Part shown: positions 1 to 10,682 of the stretch, piece after piece
Layout of the letters: the number at the start of each line of letters is the position of its first letter
How positions within the stretch are numbered: position 1 is the first letter of the stretch
Assembly (NCBI GenBank): GCA_038380795.1
Contig: CM076280.1
Span: 3,893,501 to 3,957,500 of the forward strand
Source of the DNA: Pyrocephalus nanus
Taxonomy: Eukaryota; Chordata; Aves; Passeriformes; Tyrannidae
Reading direction: 5' to 3'
DNA length: 64,000 nt
Made by a program: the position numbers and the translations under genes
Notes under the pieces: generated by a model
Database searches by the model: none
The model's input: only the letters and a program-made list of their open reading frames with translations
Told to the model about the DNA's origin: nothing

Positions 1-419
1 GTGACATCCACAGCAGAAAAGATTGCAGGCAGAGGCTTTCCTTTCTCCAGGATCCTTTGGGATCCCACTTTCAGAGTGCTGATGGATTTCAGTCCTTAGT
101 GCAGCCAGTTACTGAAGCAATGCATGTTTTGTACGTCCTTTACCAGACCTTGCTGCTGTCTGTGCTTGTCTGTGCTCCTTAATCTCAGCCAGGTGAGCTC
201 TGACAGCTCCTGCTTTGCCCTTTGACCAGGGTAACGTGTTTCCAATCTCCAAACCGAGCACTCGCTGATCCAAGCAGGTCGGACTTTGGTTTCCATGGCC
301 TTGCCTTGGGATTGTGTGAGACTGGCCAGAGATGTGGCTGATGGAGGGCAGGAATCGCCTCTGCCTGGTCCATGGCTGCCCCCTCCCTGCAGTCACTGAC
401 AGATGAGGAGGTCCCATCT

Positions 420-600
420 CAGTATCTCCTCTGGAGGATGAACAGTCCCAGCTCCCTCAGCCTTTCCTGGTCAGGGAGATGCTCCATCCCTTCAGCATCT
501 TTGTAGCCTCTGTTGGACCCACTCCAGGAGCTCCATGTCTCTCTTGAGGAGCCCAGAACGGGACACAACACTCAGGATGTGGCCTCCACTGAAGCCTGAA
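420..600 (-). mobile_element. CR1 LINE fragment
   Basis: Reverse complement of the CR1 region upstream of the 3' end. Landmarks are CCCAGCTCCCTCAGCC, GTAGCCTCTGTTGGACCCAC, CATGTCTCTCTTGAGGAGCC and a degenerate form of the 'opposing GTGGCCTCACC' block. The 3' tail is not present, so this is an internal remnant. The first 419 bases show nothing else I can name. Confidence 0.75.
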
Positions 601-2559
601 GGAGCTTGTGATGCAAGATCTGTAGGTGTTAAAAAAAATAATCAAGAGAAAACCCCCAATCCCTGAGCAACACCCTCCAAACCTCCCTCCTGAACCCCTC
701 AACCTCCACCCCCCCGGAGGAACAATCCTCCCAGTTCTCAGATGAGCTCCCCAGGACAAGGGAATGATTGTGCTGAAGCAAAGAGTGAAGAGTGGCTGGA
801 GGAGTGAACTGCTCTTCTGAGGCTTTGCTGCTGAGGATTTGGCTCCCCCTGACCCCACAGGTGGCCCTTGGGTGTTCTCCTCTGCCAAATGTCACTGTGG
901 TGTGCAGGCACATCCCTCTAGATGGTGCTAAGATAAAGAGAAAAGATGGGTGGTGAGAGGCCTGGGAGGAGGGATGTCCTCCTGTGCACGGGCTCTGCTC
1001 ATCTGGCCCTGCCAGAGGTCTCCTGGGTGAGGAGAACATCTCCCTCTCCTCTTGATCCCAGCGAGGCTCCCGTGCCCTCATCCAGGTGCTCTCCTGTGGT
1101 GCTCACCGTGTCCATTGGCAGCAGACACATCCCAGGCCCTTCTCCCACTTCTTATTTCCCTTGCTGGTGTTTGAGACTCCACAGATTCATCATGGTTTTA
1201 ATCAGTGCATCTTCTCCCACCCGTGCACGAGAGCAGACAAGTTGGTTTTTAATGGCAAAAATCCATCTTGGCTGGTTTTTTTCCACTTCAACCAGTTTTC
1301 CTGAGCAGCACAGCTAAGACTCCTCAGCTGAGTCCTCTTGTATCTCATGCACCATTAACCAGAATCTTAACCAAATTCAAGCATGGATAATGTCTGATTT
1401 ATTGATGTGGATAATCAAAAGAAAATTCATCCTGGCTGCCAGAGAACAGCAAGGATTAGTGTGAAGGGAAGTCATTTAGGTCCACAGCTGAACAGATTTT
1501 ACTGTGGAGTCCCAGATGGGCAGTAAATGAGCTGTTGAAAGAGAGATGTTGTTAGAAGAGACTTTTAAAAAAGAATAGCCACGTTCAGGTCTGTTTTTTT
1601 CCCCCCCTAATTGTAAATAGGATGAAGAACAACTCTGTGAACCTCAGTAGCACTGCTGAGGTGAGCTGAGCTCCTCTCCCCGTGCCTTCTGCAGAGGGAG
1701 AGGATGTTCCCACACACTGCAGGTACCAGGGCACAGCCAGGCAGCTCCTTGGCACAGGCAGGCTCAGCTTGATTGGGATTGAGGAGTCTTCACTCCCACC
1801 CAGGAGTGTGACCACAGAGCAACCTCACAGCTGGGTTTTGGTGCTGGTCCTGTGCACCCAGCTCTGGCAGCTGCCCCTCTGTCACCACCTCCCTCAGTCA
1901 GTGAGAGAGGCTGTTACATGTTTGAATTGCTCTCCAATCTAGATTTGTTGGCCTGAGCCTTGTATGTGGTTTCTACTGATACAGAGGGACTGCTTTTGCC
2001 AAGTTTTCTTTCCAAGAATGGCTCAGCTCCATTTGTGATGAGCCCATAAACTGGATTAAGGGCTCAGGGGCAGATTTTCTGGTCTTTGAAACCCATAATC
2101 TGGGCTGGGCTTTCAGAACAGCTCAGTGCCCTTGTAAGCAGCAAATTATGGTCGTAAATGCTCAGCACTCTGTGGTTTGTGTCAGGCTGCTCGAGGCCAT
2201 GGTTTCTGTGAAGCAGCACCCGGGATCTTGGGAAAAGCAGGGCAGTGTTCCCCGTGCTGATGTGAGACCTGAGCTTTTCTGACAGTGAGGCTCCCCAGCC
2301 TCTCGATTCTCCTTTTCCAGAAGTGCAAAGGGCTCTAAGAAATCAGTCATCACATCAGTCCGTGTCCTGCAGACAACCTGCCATCCATTCAGACTCTCAT
2401 AGTGCCCAGGGCAGAACATCACCTGAAGCTGAGGAGGGACCTCATCTGCAGCCACCAGGCTGGTGCCATCTCAGAGCATCTCTGTGACCTGTGGGGTCTG
2501 CAGAGAGACCTCGGTTCAACCAGGGCTGTTCCAAGGGCTGATGTGGCCACAGCTCAGTC
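601..2559. other. Intergenic, no feature recognised
   Basis: No gene, CR1 tail or tandem repeat recognised. Open frames on both strands are short, overlap each other and show no known domain. Confidence 0.6.
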
Positions 2560-2880
2560 AGACTCACAGACTGCTTTGGGTTGGAAAGGATTTTAAAGAT
2601 CATCTCATTCCACCCCCTGCCATGGGCAGGGACATCTTCCACCAGCCCAGGTTGCTCCAAGCCCTGTCCAACCTGGCCTGGGACACTTCCAGGGATGGGG
2701 CAGCCACAGCTTCTCTGGGCAGCCTGTGCCAGGGCCTCCCCACCCTCACAGGGAACAATTCCTTCCCAATATCCCATCTAACCCTGCCCTCTCTCAGTTA
2801 GAAACAATCTCCCTCTTATCCTGTCACTCTGTGCTCTTGTCCCAAGTCCCTCTCCAGCTCTCCTGGAGCCCCTTTAGGGA
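2560..2880 (-). mobile_element. CR1 LINE, 3' end, 5'-truncated
   Basis: Begins with a degenerate tail (ACTCACAGACTGCTTTGG) and runs through TTGGAAAGGATTTTAAAG, CTGCCATGGGCAGGGACA, CAGGTTGCTCCAAGCCC, GGGATGGGGCAGCCACAG and TGTGCCAGGGCCTCCCCACC. It ends in the CTCCAGCTCTCCTGGAGCCC block, which matches the start of the copies at 10228 and 27030. Confidence 0.92.
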
Positions 2881-3267
2881 AATGCCCACAATTTGCCCAA
2901 GTGTGTTGTGGATTTTCTCCCTCAGCCCTCCTCCCAGTGCTTCACCTTTCTCTGAACACCAGTTTGCTCAGGAGGAAATAACCTGGGGGAGATGGGTTTG
3001 GGGAGATGAGTGTAGGGATCTGGTCCAGTTCAGAAGAAAGGACAGGTGACATTTATCATCCAGGGGACTGCAAACCAACTCAGGAGCTGCTCAGAGGGCT
3101 CTGTAAACACAGTGCTGCTGCTGTTGACTTATGTGCTGAAAATAACCATGGATAAACTGATACCCTGTGCTGGAAAACCTCACTGGCATCAGGAGGAGTC
3201 AAGGAATAAACAAAACATCAGCAAGCCCACACAGGGCTTCCTGCAGAGGTCTGGGTTGGAGGGGCCT

Positions 3268-3365
3268 CAATCACAGAACCTGCTGAGCTGGAAGGGACCC
3301 ACAAGGACTGAGTCCAACTCAGCCCTGCACAGAACCATCCCCAACACTCACACCATGTCTCAGTG
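3268..3365 (-). mobile_element. CR1 LINE, short 3' fragment
   Basis: Carries ATCACAGAACCTGCTGAG, GCTGGAAGGGACCCACAAGG, GAGTCCAACTCAGCCCTGCA and CAGAACCATCCCCAACA. This is the subfamily with the 'agctggaagggaccc' tail, the same type as the copies at 38280 and 57984. Confidence 0.85.
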
Positions 3366-4750
3366 CCCAGGAGGCTCTTGAGATGGCAATTATGGATAAC
3401 AAGAACATGGAGAAGGATTTTTTTGGCAGCCGAAAACCGGCATCATGTTTTTTTTTTTTTCCAGATCCTTTGTTCTTGGCACGGCTGGTGGGGAGTTTCT
3501 GTTGAGTCAAGCATTCCTCAGGTGGTTGTGGCTCTTGGTGACCTCTTTGCTGGGGCACTGGTGCTCATTTCTGCTGCTGAGCCTGTGCCACCAGCCCAGC
3601 CCAGCTCTTCCTCTCCAGCCTGTATCTACTCATGGCCAACAGAACATTCCCGAGCAATCAATCCTGATGTTCACAAGTCTGAGGAGAGGTGAAGGTGACT
3701 GCAATGCAAAAACATCCCAAAATCATCTCCCTGTGCCCTTGACAAGGTGACAGCCCTGCTGAAAGAGACTCCAGCACAGCTCAGAAATAAATAACCATGA
3801 CACAGAAAGTGCCCAGCCCAGGGAGGGCTCCAGGAGGATGGGGGAGCTTGTGAGAGCCCCAGGGTGGGCCAGCAGATTGGTTTGTGCCCCGTGGAGCTCA
3901 GGCAGGCGTTGGCAGCGATGCCAGCCCGGCTTGGCACATCCCCAGACCCTCTGAGCGGAGACTGGCAAGGCAGGAGATCCCTCAGGGCACATTCCATGGC
4001 CTGCTGGTTGCTAATCATTCCCATGGCATGGGAGCCATCGCCTGGCCCGCTCTCTCTGTGCTTGTCATTCTTGGCAGGGCACTCTGCAATTACTGGCACC
4101 CTCTGGAGGAGCAGTATTTTGGGATGATCTGCCCCCAAAAGCATGGGATAAAGATCACAGTCCCCTGCAGCCTCTCTGGAGGCACGTAAATGAGTGACCA
4201 AGCAACTCAGAGCTCCAAGGACTTGTGTGTGCTCTCCCTGATGCCAGGCAGGGCAGCCTTAGAGAGCCAGGCAGAGAACCTGCTCAAAGCCCTGAGGAAC
4301 TGGGATGTATTGGCTCCTTCCTTATCCACACAGCGAGATGCCTGTCAGGAAGGCTGCTGGGTGACCCAATTTGGTCTTGAGAAATGCTTTTTGCTCGTCT
4401 CTTGCCTGCTCAGAGGGCTCATGGTACAGACTGTTCAGCCTTTTGATGATCCTGCCCATCCCTGGCTCTGCTTCCCTCTGCCTTTCTGGGTGACCTGCTT
4501 GTCTCTCCCTTTCCTCTGGCCTCTGTCTCTCTGCAAAGAGATTTTGGGGTGGTTCTTACCACTTCAGAGTTTTCACCCATTAAATGCAGAGTATTTGATA
4601 TTAAAATAAATAAATAAATATTTGGTGCTTTTAAGAAACACGTATGTATAGGTATTGACACCTTTGAGTTTGGGGGATTTTTAGTTTTTTGGAAATTTTA
4701 GTAGGAAATGTAGATTTTAATGTAGCTGTATAATTTGTTACCCTTTAGTC

Positions 4751-4753
<3 letters not shown>
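3366..4753. other. Intergenic, no feature recognised
   Basis: Contains a T run near 3448-3461 and a short AAAT repeat near 4603-4620. No gene or mobile element recognised. Confidence 0.55.

Positions 4754-4785
<32 letters not shown>
4754..4785. repeat. AT dinucleotide microsatellite
   Basis: An uninterrupted run of about 16 AT units, likely length-polymorphic. Confidence 0.97.
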
Positions 4786-4788
<3 letters not shown>

Positions 4789-5244
4789 ACATATTCCTGC
4801 CTCATTGCTGGGCAGCTGGGGAGATCTAAGCATGGTTTTTTCCTCTGAAGACTGAAACAAGAGGGGTATCTAATACTGCAGCTTTCCCTGTGGCTCTCAG
4901 TGTTTCCTTTTTTAAGTTTCAATTAATTCAGAAAACCCTTTTTTGATGTCTCTCTTCACCCTTTCCATCTACACCTCAGTTTACATCTCAACATTAGAGT
5001 TTATCATTAAATCCTCATGTCTCTCTCAAAGGGTGCTTACCCTCATCTTCTCATTTCTAGGTGTTGCCTTGTTCATTCTGATTTTCTGAAAGGCTCCTTT
5101 TGCACCTACTCTTGTTCTTCCTGACACTTTCTATTTTTCTGAGTGGGGAGGGTTTGCTCTGGTGCTTTTATATTCTTTTATGAGCTGCCCACTCTTCTGC
5201 TTCTCTCTGCTTTCTTTCTGGTTTCAGGTTCCCAGTCCGTTCAC

Positions 5245-5483
5245 TGTCCCTGCCCACTTCAGGCGGTAGAACAAGATGATTTTTAAGGTCCCTTCCAACC
5301 CAAATCAATCTGTGATTTGATGATTTTAGGTTTACCTGTCCCCAAGAACCAGAGCTCCTGACTTCAAGGGATGAACTATTTTTAGCTGAAGCCAAAAGTA
5401 GTATCAGGATCCTTAAATATTGAAGCAAAAAGTATTTGTCCTTGGATATTTCCACTGTGTTTGCAATGGGTCTCATGTGGTGG
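5245..5483 (+). repeat. Duplicated unit, copy A: CR1 3' end plus 160 bp of linked sequence
   Basis: The first 80 bases are a CR1 3' end in plus orientation (GTCCCTGCCCACTTCAGG, AAGGTCCCTTCCAACCCAAA, then GATTTGATGATTTT). The next 160 bases are not CR1, yet they match the sequence following the CR1 at 35421-35660 at roughly nine bases in ten, with the same length. The match stops at GTGGTGGA on the right and inside the CR1 on the left. Bases 4786-5244 hold no recognised feature. Confidence 0.9.
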
Positions 5484-6422
5484 AGCTTTTTGTTAGGATG
5501 GAATCAGATCAGCAGTGAAATGCTACAGGGTGGCCAAACCAACAAATATTCCGACTTTTGGGGGGGTTTTGTGAGCCCAGACTAATTTCTAATGATGAAC
5601 CACACACAGCAGAGCTTCCAGTAACAAAGGAGAGCCCACAGCAGCAGTTTGGAAAGGGAAGTGTCTTGGCTGACAGCTCCCTGTCTTGTCATGTGGTTGG
5701 ACCACAAATGTATTAATTTTTCAGACTGAAACAATGATAAAGCTGCATCCAGAGCCACCAGTGAGAGCAGGAAGGAATGTTTCCCCTCTTTCTCTGAGCA
5801 TTTGAAGCATTTTGACACCCCAGGCCGTCTTATCTGGTGGTTGGGGCCCAGGTGAGACAGGAGATGAGGATCCTCTGGGCTGTAAATAGGAAATACCAGG
5901 GTGTTCCTGCCAAGGCAAGAAATTCCCTCTGGGCTGGGCTTTCCTGTTCAAAGAGGCAGTTATTGTTTACATGAAGTGGTATTGAATTCCTCCTCCACAC
6001 ATGAATGAAACCATTGTTTGGGGTATTTGGGAGGGGGTTTGTCAGGGAATGGGGAAAGTTGAAGTGGTGGAAAGGGGTGAGCTGTGCCTTGCTGAGCCTG
6101 GCACAGAGAGCCATGGGGACATCAGTGCCAAAGCATTTATTAGGGGCAGGATGGACCATGTTTGTGCTTGACTGTTGGCTCAGTTGCTGCTTTAATCCAG
6201 GTTAAAAAAAGGCCTCTCTCTGCTTATTAACAAGGAACATCTCCCCATGTACCTGGGCACAGCACCAGGATTGATGCATCGATGCTCCAGGGTGTGTTTT
6301 GCTTAAAGCTCTTTCTCGTGGTGGGAGAACACTAGAAAGCCTCAAAAAATAATTTCTTGGAGGAGAAAATAACTCACTAAAGTTCATCCTCGTGGGGAAT
6401 TTTCCGCTAGGAGAAGTTTAGG
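5484..6422. other. Intergenic, no feature recognised
   Basis: No repeat tail, tandem array or plausible exon identified. Confidence 0.55.
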
Positions 6423-6522
6423 TGAAAAACTGAGAGGGAACTCAAAGACCACAGAGGTCTTTGCTTGTTTCTGAGCAGATTTTGTCCAGTGCCTTGAAAG
6501 GGGATGGAGGAAAAGCTTGGTC
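6423..6522 (+). repeat. Dispersed direct repeat, copy 1
   Basis: Shares a diverged 90-100 bp block with 9432-9520. The best part is GTCCAGTGCCTTGAAAGGGG followed by ATGGAGGAAAAGCTTGG. Not recognisable as CR1; family unknown. Confidence 0.65.
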
Positions 6523-7184
6523 CTGACTTACTGACTTACACCCCTGTTAGTGACAGAAATAAATGTGATTGACTCTGAGGGAACTCCATCAGCTTGCAAA
6601 CACTGCTGCTGTGCTCTGTCAGCTTCAGGAGCATATTAAATCAGAGGGGTTGCTGCTAACTTAGGCAGGGCTGAGGTTTTTTAGGGCAGGCCAGGGATTT
6701 AGCTGTTAATATTAATGGAACATTTATAGAGAAATTTCTCTGGGCTGCTTTACAAATCAGCCCAGGGTGGCTGCAGGCCAGGCTGTTGGCTGCACACACC
6801 TGGGGGGACTTTACTCATGGTGGTTTTAAGTCTCTGGCATCAGCTGCCCTGAGTTTAATATGGTTAGCCTGGATTTACAGCGTTTTAAGTAGGGCTGAAA
6901 TCAAGTTTTCTGTGCCTATTAGAGGGTGAAATTGATGTCTTTGCAACGAGCCCAGGCAGCCAAAGCTTCTGCAATACCGAAATCTCAGACAGGGGCTTGA
7001 GAACCACCCAACAGATTTCCAGTGGGACTCAAGTCGTGGGTTCTGAAGCTTTGAAAATCCCAAACAAAGGCCTGGCCAAGCCCTCCAAGGCAAACTGCTT
7101 TCATTAGCCTTAGCACAGGCAGGTTAAATTGATTAAACCACTTTCTAAGTTAGTTTGGCTCAGTCATCACCCCACTGTGCAGAG
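6523..7184. other. Intergenic, no feature recognised
   Basis: Nothing recognisable beyond scattered AT-rich patches. Confidence 0.55.
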
Positions 7185-7258
7185 GGAGGTGGCACCAGGA
7201 ACGGGATGATCCTTCAGGTCCCTTCCAACCCAAACCATTCTGTAATTCTGTGATGCTG
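7185..7258 (+). mobile_element. CR1 LINE, very short 3' tail
   Basis: Contains GATGATCCTTCAGGTCCCTT and CCAACCCAAACCATTCTG, then the ATTCTGTGAT tail. Severely 5'-truncated. Confidence 0.9.
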
Positions 7259-9020
7259 AGTGTGACCATGCAGATGGAACCTGCTGCTCTGCGCACTCAC
7301 TCACCTCTGGGCAGGAGCTTCTGGAGGAGGTGATGGTGGGCCTGGCCAAGGGGATGGTCAAAATGTCTCGAGTTGTTTGTTCTGGCTGGACTTTTGTGAT
7401 GTGAGCTTGACCACAGCACCAGAGAAAACAGGAAAAGCTGGGCTGAGCAAGAGTCATGCTCTGTTTACCTGAAGCCAGGGCAGGAAACTGGGATTAAGTG
7501 AGATCTCAAGACTTGCATCCTGTCACGAGTACACAAAGCTGCTGCTGCTGCTGATCAGGGACAGCAGCTTTGAGTCAGAGCTGCTGCTTGGGCCAGCCCA
7601 GTCTGGAGGCTGCAGGAACAGTCCCTTTGCAGGCAGCAGCAGCTGATGGTGCCTGTCCTACCTCTGCAGCAACTTCTGGGCTGGGCTGATGGAGCCAGGG
7701 CTTTCTGCCTGATCCTGAGATCTACCCCCCTTGTCCCTGAGTAAAGTGTTGGTAGGAAAAATAGATTAAGTAATAAGGAAGAATAAGCAGAAATCAAGAG
7801 GAGATTCTCACACTGGATTCTGTCTCTGTATCCAGGAAAAGAGTCTGAAACTCACCACCAGAGCTAATTGTGGAGAGATGAGAGAAAATGCTGAAATCTG
7901 TGTTGTGAGACGTGTCTGTGCTGTCCTGCCTGAGGCTGTTCTGCCCTTGGTGTGTCCCAGCCCCTGTTTTACCATCCTGGGATAACTCCTGCACTTCCAA
8001 CCTTCCAGGCACTTTTCCATCCAGCCTTTCCTCTCTCTTATCTGATGGCCATAGCAAAGAGAATTTCTCCAGAAACAGCTTCCCCAGTATTGGAGGGAGG
8101 GAACTCAGGGACAAGATGCTCAGAAGTCACTCCTGCAATGGGCACTTGGTGTCTCCTGGGGTTAAGAAGTGCCCAGAGGCCTCTGCCCTGGGCATGGTCT
8201 GGTGATGAACAATCTGGTGCAGGGAAACTGGGGCCATCCTGCCCTCCCTGCTCGGCTCTTCCACATGGAACAGCATTCCACAGAGCCCACCCTCCCTGGC
8301 AATCCCCAGCCAGATCTGGGGGATGTGGCAAATCCTGTGGGAAGTTTCCTAAACAAGCCCAACATGGGTAAGGCAGCAGGTCCCAGCTCTGCTCCTGCCT
8401 CTGCTCTTCCACAGGGGTTTTGCCATTTTTCGATCAGCCAAGGCATTTTTCTGGGCAGGAACCACACTTTGTGCTGATGGGTGAGGGGATAAATCCCAGA
8501 GTACGGGCACATGACACTGCCCCTTGGCACAGGCTTGGGTGGGAACACAAGCACAGGGTTTGGGGGTCCTGGGGTGCTGCTGCTCCTCCCTGCATAGCCC
8601 TGCAACCCTCTCCGTGCCCTGGACAAGGAGTAGGGCAGGATTCATGTGGAAAAGAGGGCTCAGCTGGGAGTTAAATGGCTGAGGTGGCTTGGGCTGTTAC
8701 AGGTTTTGTCAAAAGAGAGGTCTCAAAAGTTATTAATTTCATTTTTTTACCTGACTAGTAAAGATGCATTGACTCCAGGAAAATGTTATTTCTTCCTCGG
8801 CATAAATCTAAATAAAAAATTCCTTAAAAAGGCAATTAATCATCTCCTTCCTGACTCTGGATTATTAAATATACACCTATTAAGAATTATGGTCTCATCT
8901 GCTGGCACTGTATGTTCAAACCCATTACTGTAAGTGGTTCATAGAAATAACCCCAACCAGCTCATATTTCCCCTTGGCCACCTTACACTGCTGTTCTTAT
9001 TCTTCTTTTGTGAGAACCAA
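7259..9020. other. Intergenic, with AT-rich island near 8710-9000
   Basis: A GCT trinucleotide run sits at 7539-7553. The part from about 8710 is AT-rich, without repeat signatures, with several TAAT cores, in contrast to the GC-richer flanks. No gene recognised. Confidence 0.5.
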
Positions 9021-9043
9021 CCCCCCCCCCCCCGAAAAAAAAA
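9021..9043. repeat. C13 run followed by A9 run
   Basis: Homopolymer pair: 13 C, one G, then 9 A. Length is prone to assembly error. Confidence 0.95.
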
Positions 9044-9431
9044 TAAATTGAGAAATGGGATAAAAAAAATGACGAAGTACCAAGGAGATTAAATGCTGCT
9101 CTGATGAATTTTTGCCAGCACTGTATTTTCCTGGAGAATGGTTTAGAATTCATTTCCTCTGATAGGCTGGTAGATAGAGGGTTTATAAATTTACAAATTA
9201 GCAATTCATCCGTATTTCTGGCGGTAAAAGCTCTGTCCCTGATCCATCCCCAGCAGCTCTGAGGTGTCACATCCTTTGGCAGCAGAGCATTAGCTCCTAG
9301 ATAGCACTGAAAATCTGGATTATAAATTACTGGGGCGAAAAGCTGCTGCAACTTGTTTGGGAGGCAGAGAAAACCTGGCTGTGCTTTCCCTCTGCACATC
9401 TGATGGTGGGGGGGACAGGAGGTGTTGGGAT

Positions 9432-9520
9432 GAAAAGCTGAGGGAGAGGTCGAAGCACCGAGGTCTTTGGTGGTTTCTTTGGTCCAGTGGCTTGAAAGGG
9501 GATGGAGGAACAGCTTGGTT
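9432..9520 (+). repeat. Dispersed direct repeat, copy 2
   Basis: Matches 6423-6522 in the same orientation: GTCCAGTGGCTTGAAAGGGG then ATGGAGGAACAGCTTGG, with a weaker match upstream around GAGGTCTTTG. Confidence 0.65.
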
Positions 9521-9642
9521 GGGGTGATTTGGGCTCCATCCAGCCACTATCCCAGGTTGTCACTGTGCCTGGGAGCTGTTCTCAAAACCCTCCCCCGTGT
9601 TTTAGGGCTCTGTATCCCCTCCTAAAGTATTTAAGGAAGTCA

Positions 9643-9671
9643 CCCCCCCCCCCCCCCCCCCCCCCCCCCCC
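9643..9671. repeat. Poly-C tract (29 bp)
   Basis: An uninterrupted C29 run, G29 on the minus strand. It can form G-quadruplex or i-motif structure and is a likely sequencing-length error site. The sequence from 9672 to 10227 shows nothing I recognise. Confidence 0.97.
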
Positions 9672-10227
9672 TTTTAACTGCTTTAAACTACTTGCCCAAA
9701 GCTGATTGTGCTGGGCTGGGAGGTGCCAAGATCCAAGAAGGATCAGGGAAAGGCTGGTCCTTGGGAAGCTCAAATAATTCATCCAGAAGGAGTTAAACCC
9801 ACCCAGCAATGGACACTGTTCCTTCTGCAGGGAGCAGAGCCCCTTCCAACCCTCAGGCCTCTGAAAGAGGCACAGCAAGAGGAGATGAGCTGCTGGATCC
9901 AAACCCACCCAAAATCCCCTTTTTTTGGGGCAGGGAGAGCTTTGGGAAGGACCATGGAGGGCTGGCACAGATGTGTTGGCAGCTGCTGGTGGGAGGTGTG
10001 TGGTGTGGGGGTTTCCTTTGCTGGGCTCCAGAAAGCAGCTGTTTTGGAGGATGCTGCTGGCTGGATGTGTCCCTGTGGAGAATTTTCCTTGTTTTCCAGC
10101 TGGCAGCATCTTTGTTTACTCTGATTTGGAAAAGGGAAACAAATCCTCACTTGTGGAAACAGCCAGACCTTAAATTTGGTGATTCTCTTGTAACTATTGG
10201 CCCCAACTTATATAAAATATAATGTAT

Positions 10228-10618
10228 GTTGTGAGGAAAGGCTGGGAGAGCTGGGGGGGTTCACTGGAGAAGAGAAGGCTCTAGGGAGACTTAAGAGCCT
10301 CTTCCAGTGCCTGAAGGGGCTCCAGGAGAGCTGGAGAGGGACTTGGGACAAGGGCACAGAGAGACAGGACAAGGGGGAATGGCTTCCCACTGCCAGAAGG
10401 CAGGGTTAGATGGGATATTGGGAAGAAATTCTTGGCTCTGAGGGTGGGCAGGCCCTGGCACAGGTTGCCCAGAGAAGCTGTGGCTGCCCCATCCCTGGAA
10501 GTGTCCAAGGCCAGGTTGGAACAACCTGGGCTAGTGGAAGGTGTCCCTGTCCATTGGCAGGGGGTGGAATCAGATGATCCTTAAGGTCCCTTCCCACCTA
10601 AACCATTCCGGGATTCTA
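10228..10618 (+). mobile_element. CR1 LINE, 3' end, about 390 bp
   Basis: Runs in sense orientation through GGCTCCAGGAGAGCTGGAGA, GGGACTTGGGACAAGGGC, GGCAGGCCCTGGCACAGG, TGCCCAGAGAAGCTGTGGCT and CCCCATCCCTGGAAGTGTCC. It ends AAGGTCCCTTCCCACC with a short ATTCTAGG tail. Same subfamily as 2560, 27030 and 31478. Confidence 0.95.
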
Positions 10619-10622
10619 GGGC

Positions 10623-10682
10623 TATATTTATATATAATTATATATTATATTTTTATATAATATATAAACTATTATATATTTT
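10623..10682. repeat. AT-rich simple repeat
   Basis: A degenerate TATATAAT tract directly abutting the CR1 3' tail. It may have grown from the tail or from the insertion target. Confidence 0.9.
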
